DNA of 64,000 bases, taken from positions 22,050 to 86,049 of the forward strand of contig NZ_JBMFWB010000006.1 of assembly GCF_049965695.1 (NCBI RefSeq). Reading direction: 5' to 3'. The notes under the pieces were generated by a model. The model saw nothing but the letters and a program-made list of their open reading frames with translations, ran no database searches and was not told the DNA's origin. Made by a program: the position numbers and the translations under genes. Of this stretch, positions 16,864 to 25,006 are shown piece by piece; position 1 is the first letter of the stretch, and the number at the start of each line of letters is the position of its first letter. Source of the stretch: Athalassotoga sp049965695. GTDB taxonomy: Bacteria > Thermotogota > Thermotogae > Mesoaciditogales > Mesoaciditogaceae.

Positions 16864-17142
16864 TCATTTTGCAAGTTTTGCAACTTTCGATAGCCCAATT
16901 CTTGTGGATGATCGAATTAACGCGGTATATTTTACACCCAGTTTTTTACTCAGCTCTTTTATTTGTTTCAATTCATCTTCGTCCATTCTTATAGATACAG
17001 TTGTCTTAGGACGCTTTCTTACAAGCACTTTGACTTCTTCTAAGTCGTCAAAAACATCCTCCAATGAATGTGTATCCCAGAATATTCTTTCTTCTTCTAA
17101 ATTTTTAAATTTTGGTATTTCATCTTTATAAGCCTTTTTCAT
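16864..17142 (-). CDS. BrnA-like (CopG/RHH) antitoxin
   Basis: The 92-residue protein starts MKKAYKDEIPKFKNLEEERI with FWDTHSLEDVFDD, the 'FxxxxEERxFWxxHD' signature of BrnA-type antitoxins. It ends with a ribbon-helix-helix DNA-binding part, TTVSIRMDEDELKQIKELSK followed by KLGVKYTALIRSSTRIGL. The ATG overlaps the toxin stop as ATGA, and GAGGTG precedes it. In this family the toxin gene comes first and the antitoxin represses the shared promoter. Confidence 0.85.
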   Translation of the reverse strand: MKKAYKDEIPKFKNLEEERIFWDTHSLEDVFDDLEEVKVLVRKRPKTTVSIRMDEDELKQIKELSKKLGVKYTALIRSSTRIGLSKVAKLAK

Positions 17143-17420
17143 CTTGCACCTCTCTTTTTGTAAAGTCTGATATCTTTGTCTGTCATATCACGTGCAGTTA
17201 TTATTTTGACTTGATTTTTAACGGGTTTTGTAATGACGACAAACAATAATCTATTTGCTAAAGTCCTACAAAGCACGTACATTCTGTCTTTACCATCTCT
17301 GTTTGATACCATAAACAAAGGTTTATCGTCGAAAATGCCTTCTTCAACTTCTTCTGGCATGAAATTATGCTTTGCAATATGTTCTATTGAGCCTTTTGTC
17401 CATAAAATATATTCTATCAA
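17139..17420 (-). CDS. BrnT-like ribonuclease toxin
   Basis: The 93-residue protein has the BrnT outline: EYILWTKGSIEHIAKHNFMP (the 'W..N..KH.V' motif), a central beta part MYVLCRTLANRLLFVVITKP and the last strand IITARDMTDKDIRLYKKR. BrnT is a RelE-like RNase. TTG at 17420 is the only plausible start before the conserved region. A TACAAT -10 box (plus strand 17438-17443) is only about 18 bases upstream, so the message has almost no leader. Confidence 0.8.
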   Translation of the reverse strand: MIEYILWTKGSIEHIAKHNFMPEEVEEGIFDDKPLFMVSNRDGKDRMYVLCRTLANRLLFVVITKPVKNQVKIITARDMTDKDIRLYKKRGAR

Positions 17421-17480
17421 GAGATATCGCCATTTCTATTGTAACACAAAAAGTAATAAAAGTCGTTAAGTGGAAAGCAC

Positions 17481-17515
17481 TTGAATTTAACACAAAAACT
17501 TTTGTGATAAATTGA
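17481..17515 (+). repeat. Direct repeat, copy 1, flanking the Phd/PIN cassette
   Basis: Thirty-five bases starting TTGAATTTAACA and ending TTTTGTGATAAATTGA. Nearly the same 34 bases recur at 18493-18526, on the other side of the Phd/PIN genes, differing only in the middle. The unit resembles a promoter (TTGAAT and an extended GATAAA box, with a long 19-base spacer). It may also mark the borders of an inserted cassette. Confidence 0.65.
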
Positions 17516-17686
17516 TTAAAGAAAAAATCAAAATGGCTAACTACGAAACTTCTGGTTAGGTATTATTTTGATGGGACTTTCACCCATTAGAGTTAACACA
17601 ATTTCTTAGCCGCACGGATCAATTTGATCTTAATAAATAGGCATATTTGTCATTTACGTTTAGTTCAACTGTGCACCATTATGTGT
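17516..17686. other. Spacer without a gene
   Basis: Between the first direct repeat and the Phd/PIN promoter I see no open frame, hairpin or repeat that I can support. The spacer between the divergent BrnT and Phd genes totals about 290 bases including the repeat and the promoter. Confidence 0.4.
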
Positions 17687-17692
17687 TATAAT
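17687..17692 (+). promoter_or_regulatory. -10 box of the Phd/PIN operon
   Basis: Perfect TATAAT preceded by TGT, so an extended -10. The hexamer 17 bases upstream is TTCAAC (17664-17669), a weak -35. The transcript would start about 15 bases before the antitoxin codon. Confidence 0.6.
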
Positions 17693-17712
17693 GAATAACA
17701 GAGGTGATCAAT

Positions 17713-17949
17713 GTGCAAACCAAGATCATAAGCGTGAGAGAATTTAGAAGCAAGATGTCCAAGATTTTAGGAGAAAGTGAGATCATAGTCACAAAGGATG
17801 GTATTCCGATGGCAAGAGTTGTGCCTTTGAGCCCCATAGAAAAATTGGATCTTCTCACTCAAAAAACAAAGGACGCTTTCAAAAAAGCGAATGTAAAAGA
17901 TGAAGAAATAGAAGAGATGTATCTGAAAGCACGAGGAAAGAAAAGTTGA
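17713..17949 (+). CDS. Phd/YefM-type antitoxin
   Basis: Seventy-eight residues beginning VQTKIISVREFRSKMSKILG followed by ESEIIVTKDGIPMARVVPL, the DNA-binding fold of Phd/YefM antitoxins (the FR..KMSK.L and 'ITKDGIP.A.V.P' motifs). An acidic helical tail follows. GTG at 17713 is preferred: GAGGTGATC lies at the right distance upstream, and the earlier GTG (17704) is part of it. The stop overlaps the start of the PIN toxin. Confidence 0.85.
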   Translation: MQTKIISVREFRSKMSKILGESEIIVTKDGIPMARVVPLSPIEKLDLLTQKTKDAFKKANVKDEEIEEMYLKARGKKS

Positions 17950-18371
17950 AGGTCGTGCTTGATGCCAATGTATTCATATCCGCTTTCATGAAAACGGGAA
18001 GCAAGCCATACGATGCTATGAGAAAAGCTTTAAACGATTTTGAAGTCATAGTTCCTCAACAGTTCGTGAGTGATATTTACTCCTTTGCAAAACAAGCCAA
18101 GAAAAAGAAAGTGAAGATAAATCCTGATGATTTTGTGGTGACGATTGCAGAACTTGAAAAAGCTGGACTGATCGATGTTGTTGAAGTAAAAAAGATGATC
18201 AACATTTCTGATCATGATGCTGACAATCACTACATTTCAGCAGCGATAGAGAGCGATGCTAAAATTTTGATCACTGGAGACAAAGACTTAACCTGTGAGA
18301 GAGTGGTTAATGAGTGTTCAAAATTAGGTTTGAAGATCGTCACACCAGCCGAATTTCTTGAAATGTTTTAA
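17946..18371 (+). CDS. PIN-domain ribonuclease toxin (VapC-like)
   Basis: The 141-residue protein starts KVVLDANVFISAFMKTGSKP with the first catalytic Asp. It has a Glu in ITIAELEKAG-like helices, then ISDHDADNHYISAAIE and ILITGDKDLTCE, giving the four acidic residues of PIN nucleases. The TTG start at 17946 overlaps the antitoxin stop by 4 bases. The combination of a Phd-type antitoxin and a PIN toxin is common. All motifs look intact, so this is one of the working modules of the island. Confidence 0.87.
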   Translation: MKVVLDANVFISAFMKTGSKPYDAMRKALNDFEVIVPQQFVSDIYSFAKQAKKKKVKINPDDFVVTIAELEKAGLIDVVEVKKMINISDHDADNHYISAAIESDAKILITGDKDLTCERVVNECSKLGLKIVTPAEFLEMF

Positions 18372-18492
18372 AGTAATAGCTTATTAAAGGTGCTCATAAG
18401 CGCAAATTAATTCTACATATTTCCCCTCGGAATACCAACATATGAAGATAATATCAACATCGAAAATTTTTGATCAAAAACGCCGAATTTTA

Positions 18493-18526
18493 TTGAATTT
18501 AACATACGACTTTTGTGATAAATTGA
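18493..18526 (+). repeat. Direct repeat, copy 2, flanking the Phd/PIN cassette
   Basis: Second copy of the 35-base unit at 17481 (TTGAATTTAACA...TTTTGTGATAAATTGA). It lies 122 bases after the PIN toxin, where the nearest downstream gene is on the opposite strand, so here it cannot serve as a promoter for a visible gene. The rest of 18372-18614 shows nothing further that I can support. Confidence 0.65.
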
Positions 18527-18614
18527 GATTTAAGTTGTGTCTGTTGGCTTCAAGTTATGGATATAAGTTTAATGAAATCCTAATTCGAGACTTCAAAGTC
18601 AATATAAAATTATC

Positions 18615-18850
18615 CTAACAATATGCTTCATTGCGTTTGAGAATTTCTATAATACGTATTGCCGATTTATTTATTTCAAAGATCACTCTGTAATCACCAA
18701 CTCTAAGCCGATAAAATTCCATTCCTTTGAGTTTTTTACGTCCCCTTGACCTGTACTATCAAATTTATCTAACGCAAAAAAGATCCTTTGTCGCATATCT
18801 TTAGGAATTTTTTTAACTTCTTTGACCGCTTTCGTTTCTCATTCAATCAT
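18615..18850 (-). pseudogene. Broken RelE-family toxin
   Basis: From ATG 18850 the frame reads MIE, then a TGA, then ETKAVKEVKKIPKDMRQRIF with FALDKFDSTGQG. After a one- or two-base shift near 18745 it continues GRKKLKGMEFYRLRVGDYRV, IFEINKSAIRIIEILKRNEA and a stop at 18615. The strands 'FYRLRVGDYRVIFEI' are the hallmark of RelE/ParE toxins. An in-frame stop plus a frameshift make it inactive. It overlaps the end of the intact antitoxin gene at 18843. Confidence 0.8.
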
Positions 18851-19127
18851 TTAGAATCTTTTTAACTCTTTCTTGAGACAAAAATTTGGCAGAATTTCTT
18901 TCCTTCCTTTTTTTGAAATTCTTAATAGCTTTTACTTCATCTTCCAAAGGCTCGTCTTCTTCAATCGAATTTACGACTTTAATTATATCTTTGTTTGACG
19001 CTAAATTGTCTATGTACTTTTCTATAGCTTTTCTCACAATATAACTTTTAGGAATCTCAAAATCCTTAGAATACTTTTTAAGTTTTCTTTCGAGATCTTC
19101 TGAAATTCGTACAGATAAACTTCCCAT
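18843..19127 (-). CDS. Ribbon-helix-helix antitoxin, partner of a dead toxin
   Basis: The 94-residue protein begins MGSLSVRISEDLERKLKKYS and continues EIPKSYIVRKAIEKYIDNL, a ribbon-helix-helix DNA-binding domain. A charged C-terminal tail ends VKKILND. AGGAGGTG precedes the ATG by 5 bases. Its toxin partner just downstream is a pseudogene, so this is a solitary antitoxin that may still repress its own promoter or cross-neutralise another RelE. Confidence 0.8.
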   Translation of the reverse strand: MGSLSVRISEDLERKLKKYSKDFEIPKSYIVRKAIEKYIDNLASNKDIIKVVNSIEEDEPLEDEVKAIKNFKKRKERNSAKFLSQERVKKILND

Positions 19128-19250
19128 GTTACACCTCCTGTATCACATTGTACCACATTTAGAATTGAAAAATATTAGAAATCTTATCACTATATCGTAC
19201 CTCTACTTTTGGCTGTATGAACTCTAAAACATCTTATCTACCAGCATCTA

Positions 19251-20837
19251 TCATCTTTTTTCTGAACGTAATTTTAGCTCGTTGTATATTCTCTTTGAAG
19301 TGGGTGTTATTGATAACCCACCAAGTCCGGTACAGCGTAATTCCAAAGGCAACATTCTTCCAACTTCATCCATTGCGGTAAGCGTCTCGTCAAGAGGAAT
19401 GACTTTGTCGTATCCTGCTAAAACCATATTGGCAGATGCTATTGCATTAACTCCCGCCATAACATTCCGACCCAAACAAGGCCATTCTACCCTGTCAGCG
19501 ACCGGATCGCAGACCAAACCAAGTATATTTTGTAAAGCAATAGAAGCTGCATCAACGGCTTGCACTGCACTTCCATCAACTAATTCCACAAGACCGGCAG
19601 CAGCCATACCTCCTCCGGCACCACATTCAACCTGGCAACCGCCAACTTCAGCAGCAAAACCACTTTTTTCGGCAATAAAAACACCAATTATTCCCGCGGC
19701 AAGCATGCCTTTTGTCATCTCATCGATATTAAGCCCCAGCACTTCAGATGCGCCGATGATAGTACCTGGCAAGCCACCACACGCGCCCGCAGTCGGCGCT
19801 GCCACAATCACTCCCATCGAACTCTTAACCTCCATCATCGAAGTAATATAAGATATTACTTTGTTTGTGACATCACCCGGAATCAATTTATCCTTGTTCT
19901 TTTCGATTAAATATGCCTGTGGACCTAAAATCCTATCTTCGTAAGAAGTACCTCTGAGGCCCGCTTCAATCGACGATTTCATTAAAACGACGATCTCCTT
20001 CATCTTCTCAAAAACTTCTTGTTGAGATATGTTACCTCTGGCACTTTCATACATCACGGCTAATTCCCATAGTTTTAATTTTTTTTCTGATGCGATTTGA
20101 AGCATTTCCTCAGCACTTCTAAACGGCACTGCACAGTTTTTCCTTGACATAATAGGCAAAATAGGCTCAAGTTGTATGATATTTCTGATCCTTCCAGTAT
20201 TCTGAATTTGTCTGATTACATTAACCGGTAACCTGTAGCCGGTCTTAATGTCTATTAGTCCGCTTTTGCCTCTTAGAGAGTAATCGCAGAAATCGAAATT
20301 CTTAATTAAAGTCATTATTTTTTCTGTCTTTTGCTTTAATTCTATCTCATCAACATCTTCCACAAATATTATCGTTTCATAAAAATCTCCGGCGATACTC
20401 ACTTCAAGTCCTTCGATTTCCTGAATCTCGATCATACCGCCACCAACTGAAATAGCAGTAAGGTGTAAAGTCTCATTTATATCGTTTATGAGTGTCATTC
20501 TGTACGTATTGGGATGCTTGACCTCATGATCTACAATCTTGAAATTAACCTTAATTCCTTTTTGTATTGCTAAATCAAGTGACTTAGGTAAACGATCATC
20601 TGTCGGATTCAAGCCCAAAAGTCCACTAACCAAACCTATATCTGAACCATGCCCATGATACGTTGTTGCCAGAGAGCCCTTTGAGTCAAATTCGACGGTG
20701 GCATCCTTGAGATCTCCCTTAACCATTTGCCTAACAAGGTTACCAATCCTGTTAGCCGCAGCCACATGTGAGCTTGATGGTCCTCTCATAATAGGCCCTA
20801 TAACATCGTTAAAAATACTTGCAGGCTGTTTAATCAT
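19251..20837 (-). CDS. Single-chain Fe-S serine-dehydratase-like enzyme
   Basis: One 528-residue chain joins the beta-type part (MIKQPASIFNDVIGPIMRGP, with SSSH, and a later HPNT motif) to the alpha-type catalytic part. The three cluster cysteines of Fe-S serine dehydratases are present in GGCQVEC, GLVCDPV and EWPCLGRN; two extra Cys lie in TAGACGG and VECGAGG. Unlike the split enzyme at 59770-61354 it has no recognisable ACT regulatory domain. The family removes water and ammonia from beta-hydroxy amino acids such as L-serine. As the last gene of an operon with an aldolase and an ABC importer, it may act on another hydroxy-amino acid. Confidence 0.82.
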   Translation of the reverse strand: MIKQPASIFNDVIGPIMRGPSSSHVAAANRIGNLVRQMVKGDLKDATVEFDSKGSLATTYHGHGSDIGLVSGLLGLNPTDDRLPKSLDLAIQKGIKVNFKIVDHEVKHPNTYRMTLINDINETLHLTAISVGGGMIEIQEIEGLEVSIAGDFYETIIFVEDVDEIELKQKTEKIMTLIKNFDFCDYSLRGKSGLIDIKTGYRLPVNVIRQIQNTGRIRNIIQLEPILPIMSRKNCAVPFRSAEEMLQIASEKKLKLWELAVMYESARGNISQQEVFEKMKEIVVLMKSSIEAGLRGTSYEDRILGPQAYLIEKNKDKLIPGDVTNKVISYITSMMEVKSSMGVIVAAPTAGACGGLPGTIIGASEVLGLNIDEMTKGMLAAGIIGVFIAEKSGFAAEVGGCQVECGAGGGMAAAGLVELVDGSAVQAVDAASIALQNILGLVCDPVADRVEWPCLGRNVMAGVNAIASANMVLAGYDKVIPLDETLTAMDEVGRMLPLELRCTGLGGLSITPTSKRIYNELKLRSEKR

Positions 20838-20868
20838 TTATGTGTGCCTCCATTGCTGTTTCGATAAA

Positions 20869-21753
20869 CTACGCTAACTCCAAACCCTTTAAAATTTCAT
20901 CGATATCTTTCTTATCCTCATCGCTAAGAGGCAGTCTTGGCATCCTTGCATTTCCACCACTGAAGCCCATCCTGTCCAGACAATACTTAACGGTTTGAGG
21001 TGCCTTTCCTTTATATTCCAAAAATTGAAGCAGAGGCAACATGGATTTGTAAATCTTCCATCCGCCATCAAAATCTTTCTGTTCAGCCACTTTTTCAAAA
21101 AGTTCAACGGCTAACTTCGGTGTGACATTACCTATAACCGAAATCCATCCATAAGCGCCCATTACAAATGACTCAAATGCCAAATCCTCCCATCCGCAGA
21201 AAACCTTAATTTTATCACCACATAGAAGTTGGATATGCCGAAATCTCTTAATATCTCCTGTACATTCCTTGATGTAGCCGAGATTAGGATGATAATCCAC
21301 CATCCTTTTTACAGTTTCTGGCTGGATATCCACTCCTGTTGTAAATGGGTTGTTGTATATCATGATCGGAATATCTATCGCATCGGCTATTGAAGCGAAA
21401 TGATGAAATATTTCTTCCTGGCTGGGTTTACAATAATAGGAAGGTAAAACTAATACACCTTGAGCACCCATCTTTTTGGCACTTTTAGCGTAATATATGG
21501 CTTTTTCCGTTGCTTCGGCAGAAACGCCAACTATTACGGGAACTCTTCCTGCAACGGCGTCGAGAACTGTAACCATACTTTTTTCTCTTTCATAATCCTC
21601 CAAACTTGCAAACTCTCCGGTGCTACCGTTAACCACTAAACCATGAATGCCTTCCTGTATTTGCCACTCAACATTTTTTTGTAATCCTTCATAGTCAACT
21701 TCACCTGCAGAATTGAAAGGTGTAACCAAAACTGTGTATACTCCTCTGAACAT
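20869..21753 (-). CDS. DHDPS/N-acetylneuraminate-lyase-family aldolase
   Basis: Class I aldolase or dehydratase of the DapA/NanA family, 294 residues, TIM barrel. It has MFRGVYTVLVTPFNSAGEVD at the start, the GSTGEFASL loop that binds the keto-acid carboxylate, the Tyr motif YNNPFTTGVDI and the Schiff-base Lys in YIKECTGD. ATG 21753 is chosen over the upstream ATG, because it begins the conserved strand and AAAGGACGAG precedes it. In this context a 2-keto-3-deoxy-acid aldolase yielding pyruvate plus an aldehyde is more likely than lysine biosynthesis, since the neighbours are an aldehyde oxidoreductase and an alcohol dehydrogenase. Confidence 0.85.
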   Translation of the reverse strand: MFRGVYTVLVTPFNSAGEVDYEGLQKNVEWQIQEGIHGLVVNGSTGEFASLEDYEREKSMVTVLDAVAGRVPVIVGVSAEATEKAIYYAKSAKKMGAQGVLVLPSYYCKPSQEEIFHHFASIADAIDIPIMIYNNPFTTGVDIQPETVKRMVDYHPNLGYIKECTGDIKRFRHIQLLCGDKIKVFCGWEDLAFESFVMGAYGWISVIGNVTPKLAVELFEKVAEQKDFDGGWKIYKSMLPLLQFLEYKGKAPQTVKYCLDRMGFSGGNARMPRLPLSDEDKKDIDEILKGLELA

Positions 21754-21820
21754 CGTCTCTCGTCCTTTCATATGAAATCTACTTTTTAATATTTTCAAAG
21801 CAATTCTCACATATCAAACT

Positions 21821-23704
21821 TTATTGTTTGATCCAGTTTAAGCCCAATTCTCTTAATTTTTCTGGTTTCGGAACACCATTTAAATCCCAGCCTCTTGCTA
21901 TGTAATATTCTTCTAACATCGCATCGTAATTTTGAATTGCACTTTCCGGAACAGTCGCATATTTCCCAAAATCCGGAACTTTTTTCACACGTTGAGGAAT
22001 CTCGTCATCTTTCCTCGAGATCCCCTCCCTTATATCAAACATACGTTGAAGATTGTAGATTCTTTCTCCAATTTTCAAAAGTTCTTTCCCGTCTATATCC
22101 CATCCTGTAAGAGTGGAAAGTGTTTTTGATATATCATCTGGCGTGAGACCCGCGTAAATGTAAAATTTACACAGCCCTATAACATCTGGAATTACTCCAA
22201 AATCATGAAGTAATTTCGAGGTCTTTCCTTTTCCCTTTTCTTCAAACCTATCAACTTGTTTTGGATCTTCAAGACCATAAGGAATTAAACCAAAATCAAC
22301 TTTGTAAGCATCGTAAGCCATGCCTTCTATTGGATGAATGTGGCTCATTCCTATGTTTCCGACACCATAAGTTAGTGCCAATGCTTTTCCAGACCTTGGA
22401 TCGTGTGCCGCTCCCTCTAATCCCTTAACATTGATGGCAAATTCTTCAGATCCTTTTCCAATAACTTTTGAAGCCTTTTTTACACCATCTGCAAGAATAT
22501 CACCTATACCTTCGCGACGGGCTATTTTACCTATCATTTCTATCGTGGAATCCATGTTTCCCCAATCCATGTTTAAACCATCGAAATCAGATTTGGAAAG
22601 AATCCCCTTTTCATAGCATTCCATTGCAAATGCAATTGCCGCTCCGGTAGAAATCGTGTCAAGCCCATATTCATTGCAAAGATAGGTCGCATGAACGGCC
22701 GCGTCCATATCATCATTCATTATGAAAGCGGTAAATGCCGATATTGATTCATATTCGGCCCCTTCATGTACCGGCGTTTTCCATTTTCCAGATTCAACTT
22801 TAGCAATTCTGCCACAAAAGAGAATACATCCCTTGTAACACCCATGAGATCCTACAAGATTGTGCTTTTTGAACCGATCGTATAACTCCTCACCTTTACC
22901 CCATGAGTTCGAGTGCCAGTTCTTTGTTGGCCAGTCACCTGCATTGTCACATTTACCGAGATCTCCTGTCGTTCCATTCAACTTAAGTCCAAGATTATCC
23001 GGATTGCTCAGCAATTTTTGAGAAGATTCACGACATGAGGAATAAAATTCCTGAGGATGCGCTACAGGTATTTTCCCATTGCCCTTTACCGCTATTGACA
23101 ACAAATTCTTTGAACCAAGCAATGCACCCGCTCCTGTACGTCCGGCTGCACGTGAGCCTTCTCCGAACATAACACTTGAATAAAACACTTTGTTTTCTCC
23201 CGCAGGCCCTATGGCGGCTATTTCAAAATCTTTCCCAAGTTTTTGCTTAAGGTAAGATGTTTTTTGACTTGTTGTCAATCCAACGATCTCAAATGCGTCG
23301 TGTATTTCAATTTTATCATTTTCTATTACAAGATATACAGGGTTAGACGAGTGCCCCTCTATTATCAAAATGTCAAAACCAGCCTTTCTTAACATTGGCC
23401 CCCAATCACTTCCGCTTCTCGCTTCTCCCCATATGCCTGTCAGCGGTGATTTAAAGCATAAGTTCACACTTCCAGATCCCGGAGCTGCCGTAGCCGTCAA
23501 TGGCCCTGTTGAAAAGATAATTTTATTTTCAGGAGATAAAGGGTCCACACCTTTTTGAAGTTCAGTGTAAAGTATTTTGGCAGAAAGGCCTGCACCGCCA
23601 AGATACATTCTTGCATCATCACGATTTAGGTTTTCAATTGTGGAAGTTTTGTTTTCCAGATTCACCCTTAGTATCTTTCCGGCATATCCAAAAAATTCTT
23701 CCAT
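21821..23704 (-). CDS. Aldehyde:ferredoxin oxidoreductase (tungsten or molybdenum pterin)
   Basis: The protein has 627 residues, the usual length for the AOR family. It has an N-terminal beta domain (MEEFFGYAGKILRVNLENKT, GGAGLSAKIL) and pterin-binding loops such as GSGSVNLCFKSPLTG and GRTGAGALLGSKN. The [4Fe-4S] cysteines are in GCYKGCILFCGR, with a fourth in GLCKFYIYAGL. It ends with the family tail KPEKLRELGLNWI. It oxidises an aldehyde to the acid and reduces ferredoxin. ATG 23704 (after GGAGATGATCTT) gives the conserved start and overlaps nothing. A maturation gene for the pterin is not in the window. Confidence 0.92.
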   Translation of the reverse strand: MEEFFGYAGKILRVNLENKTSTIENLNRDDARMYLGGAGLSAKILYTELQKGVDPLSPENKIIFSTGPLTATAAPGSGSVNLCFKSPLTGIWGEARSGSDWGPMLRKAGFDILIIEGHSSNPVYLVIENDKIEIHDAFEIVGLTTSQKTSYLKQKLGKDFEIAAIGPAGENKVFYSSVMFGEGSRAAGRTGAGALLGSKNLLSIAVKGNGKIPVAHPQEFYSSCRESSQKLLSNPDNLGLKLNGTTGDLGKCDNAGDWPTKNWHSNSWGKGEELYDRFKKHNLVGSHGCYKGCILFCGRIAKVESGKWKTPVHEGAEYESISAFTAFIMNDDMDAAVHATYLCNEYGLDTISTGAAIAFAMECYEKGILSKSDFDGLNMDWGNMDSTIEMIGKIARREGIGDILADGVKKASKVIGKGSEEFAINVKGLEGAAHDPRSGKALALTYGVGNIGMSHIHPIEGMAYDAYKVDFGLIPYGLEDPKQVDRFEEKGKGKTSKLLHDFGVIPDVIGLCKFYIYAGLTPDDISKTLSTLTGWDIDGKELLKIGERIYNLQRMFDIREGISRKDDEIPQRVKKVPDFGKYATVPESAIQNYDAMLEEYYIARGWDLNGVPKPEKLRELGLNWIKQ

Positions 23705-23708
23705 AAGA

Positions 23709-24986
23709 TCATCTCCAATGTTTTTTAGACAAATCTTTCTCGAGGTACTCTCTTCCTTCATAAGCGGCGTAAAAGAATTCTTCCATATTTTCAAGTGTTG
23801 CTTTTCTTGGATTGTATCCAGACATTGCGTACATTCTTTCTGAACGTTCAAAGATATATTTAGCGATCACCGGAATATCCTCTTCTTTCATTCCATAAGA
23901 TTTAAGGTTTGTGGACATATCGAGATCTTCAAGAAGATCAAATGTTGACCAAATGGCAGATTCTGCCGCTTTTTGATCGCTCATCTTGCATGTATCAACA
24001 CCCATAGCCTCAGATATAACGGAAAGTTTTCTCTCGGCATAAGAACTTTTAAGGTTAAACCAATAAACGTAAGGCAGTAAAACTCCACATGCAGCTCCGT
24101 GAGGAATATTGTATTTCGGTGAAATACCTTCCGATGCGGCATGACCCAGCGTTGCCGGTCCGCCAATCCAAGGGAAACTTATAACTATTCCACCTAACAT
24201 CGCTGCCATGGACATATTCCATCTTGCTTCCAAATTCTCTCCTTGATGGTATGCCATTCTTATATTTTCGGCCACCAATTTTATACCCTCAATGGCAAGT
24301 CCGTCTGAAAAAGGATTTGCCTGCTTTGATATTACTCCCTCGGCACAGTGACTTAAGGCATCTATACCTGTATTTGCAGTCACCCTTTGCGGAAGATTGA
24401 TCATAAGTGAAGGATCTAAAATTGCAGCATCTGCAAGTATCATTTTACCCGTAATCCATGTTTTGGCGCTTCCAACGTAATTCTCTGGTATTATAACAAC
24501 AGCCGTATTTGAAACCTCGCTTCCCGTTCCAGCAGTTGTTGGAATGAGCAGTTTTGGCTTTGAATGAGTTAAAATTTTGGTGCTCGGTGCAAAATAATCT
24601 TCTGCTCTATCTTCGAATCCGCCAAAACAGGCTGCAATTTTTGCCCTATCCAAACTACTTCCTCCTCCTATGCCAATGACAAGTCCATAATCTTTTTCAG
24701 ATGCTTCTTTTATTACCGAATTCACCTGCTCTTTTGTCGGTTCAGCCACATCCGAAGCGTATATTTTAAAATTTAAATTATTTTTTTCAAGCGAACTCGA
24801 TAGTTGATCTATGAATCCTGTACTTAACAAAAATTTATCTGTCACGATAAGTACTTCCTTATTCTTGGAAATCTGCTTGGATACTTCTCCGGCCTTATCG
24901 ATAGTGTTAAATCCGAAAAGTATTCGTGGTGGTAAACCATATTCATCACTTCTGTTTAACCAGTAATTTAGGAAAACATCTTTCAT
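23709..24986 (-). CDS. Iron-type (group III) alcohol dehydrogenase
   Basis: 425 residues with an N-terminal nucleotide-binding part (FGFNTIDKAGEVSKQI, then GIGGGSSLDRAKIAA, the GGGS motif). The C-terminal helical part carries iron ligands in DALSHCAEG and in GHAASEGISPKYNIPHGAAC. It interconverts an aldehyde and an alcohol with NAD(P)H. ATG 24986 is preferred over 24995, because AGGGAG lies 9 bases before it. The ORF stop is 4 bases before the AOR start, so an aldehyde from the aldolase can be either oxidised (AOR) or reduced (this enzyme), a redox-balancing pair. Confidence 0.92.
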   Translation of the reverse strand: MKDVFLNYWLNRSDEYGLPPRILFGFNTIDKAGEVSKQISKNKEVLIVTDKFLLSTGFIDQLSSSLEKNNLNFKIYASDVAEPTKEQVNSVIKEASEKDYGLVIGIGGGSSLDRAKIAACFGGFEDRAEDYFAPSTKILTHSKPKLLIPTTAGTGSEVSNTAVVIIPENYVGSAKTWITGKMILADAAILDPSLMINLPQRVTANTGIDALSHCAEGVISKQANPFSDGLAIEGIKLVAENIRMAYHQGENLEARWNMSMAAMLGGIVISFPWIGGPATLGHAASEGISPKYNIPHGAACGVLLPYVYWFNLKSSYAERKLSVISEAMGVDTCKMSDQKAAESAIWSTFDLLEDLDMSTNLKSYGMKEEDIPVIAKYIFERSERMYAMSGYNPRKATLENMEEFFYAAYEGREYLEKDLSKKHWR

Positions 24987-25006
24987 AATCTTCATCTCCC
25001 TTTAAT

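Noticed and set aside
20869..21753. Dihydrodipicolinate synthase of lysine biosynthesis
   Set aside because: The fold fits, but the gene sits in a catabolic operon with aldehyde enzymes and a sugar transporter, so a keto-acid aldolase is likelier.
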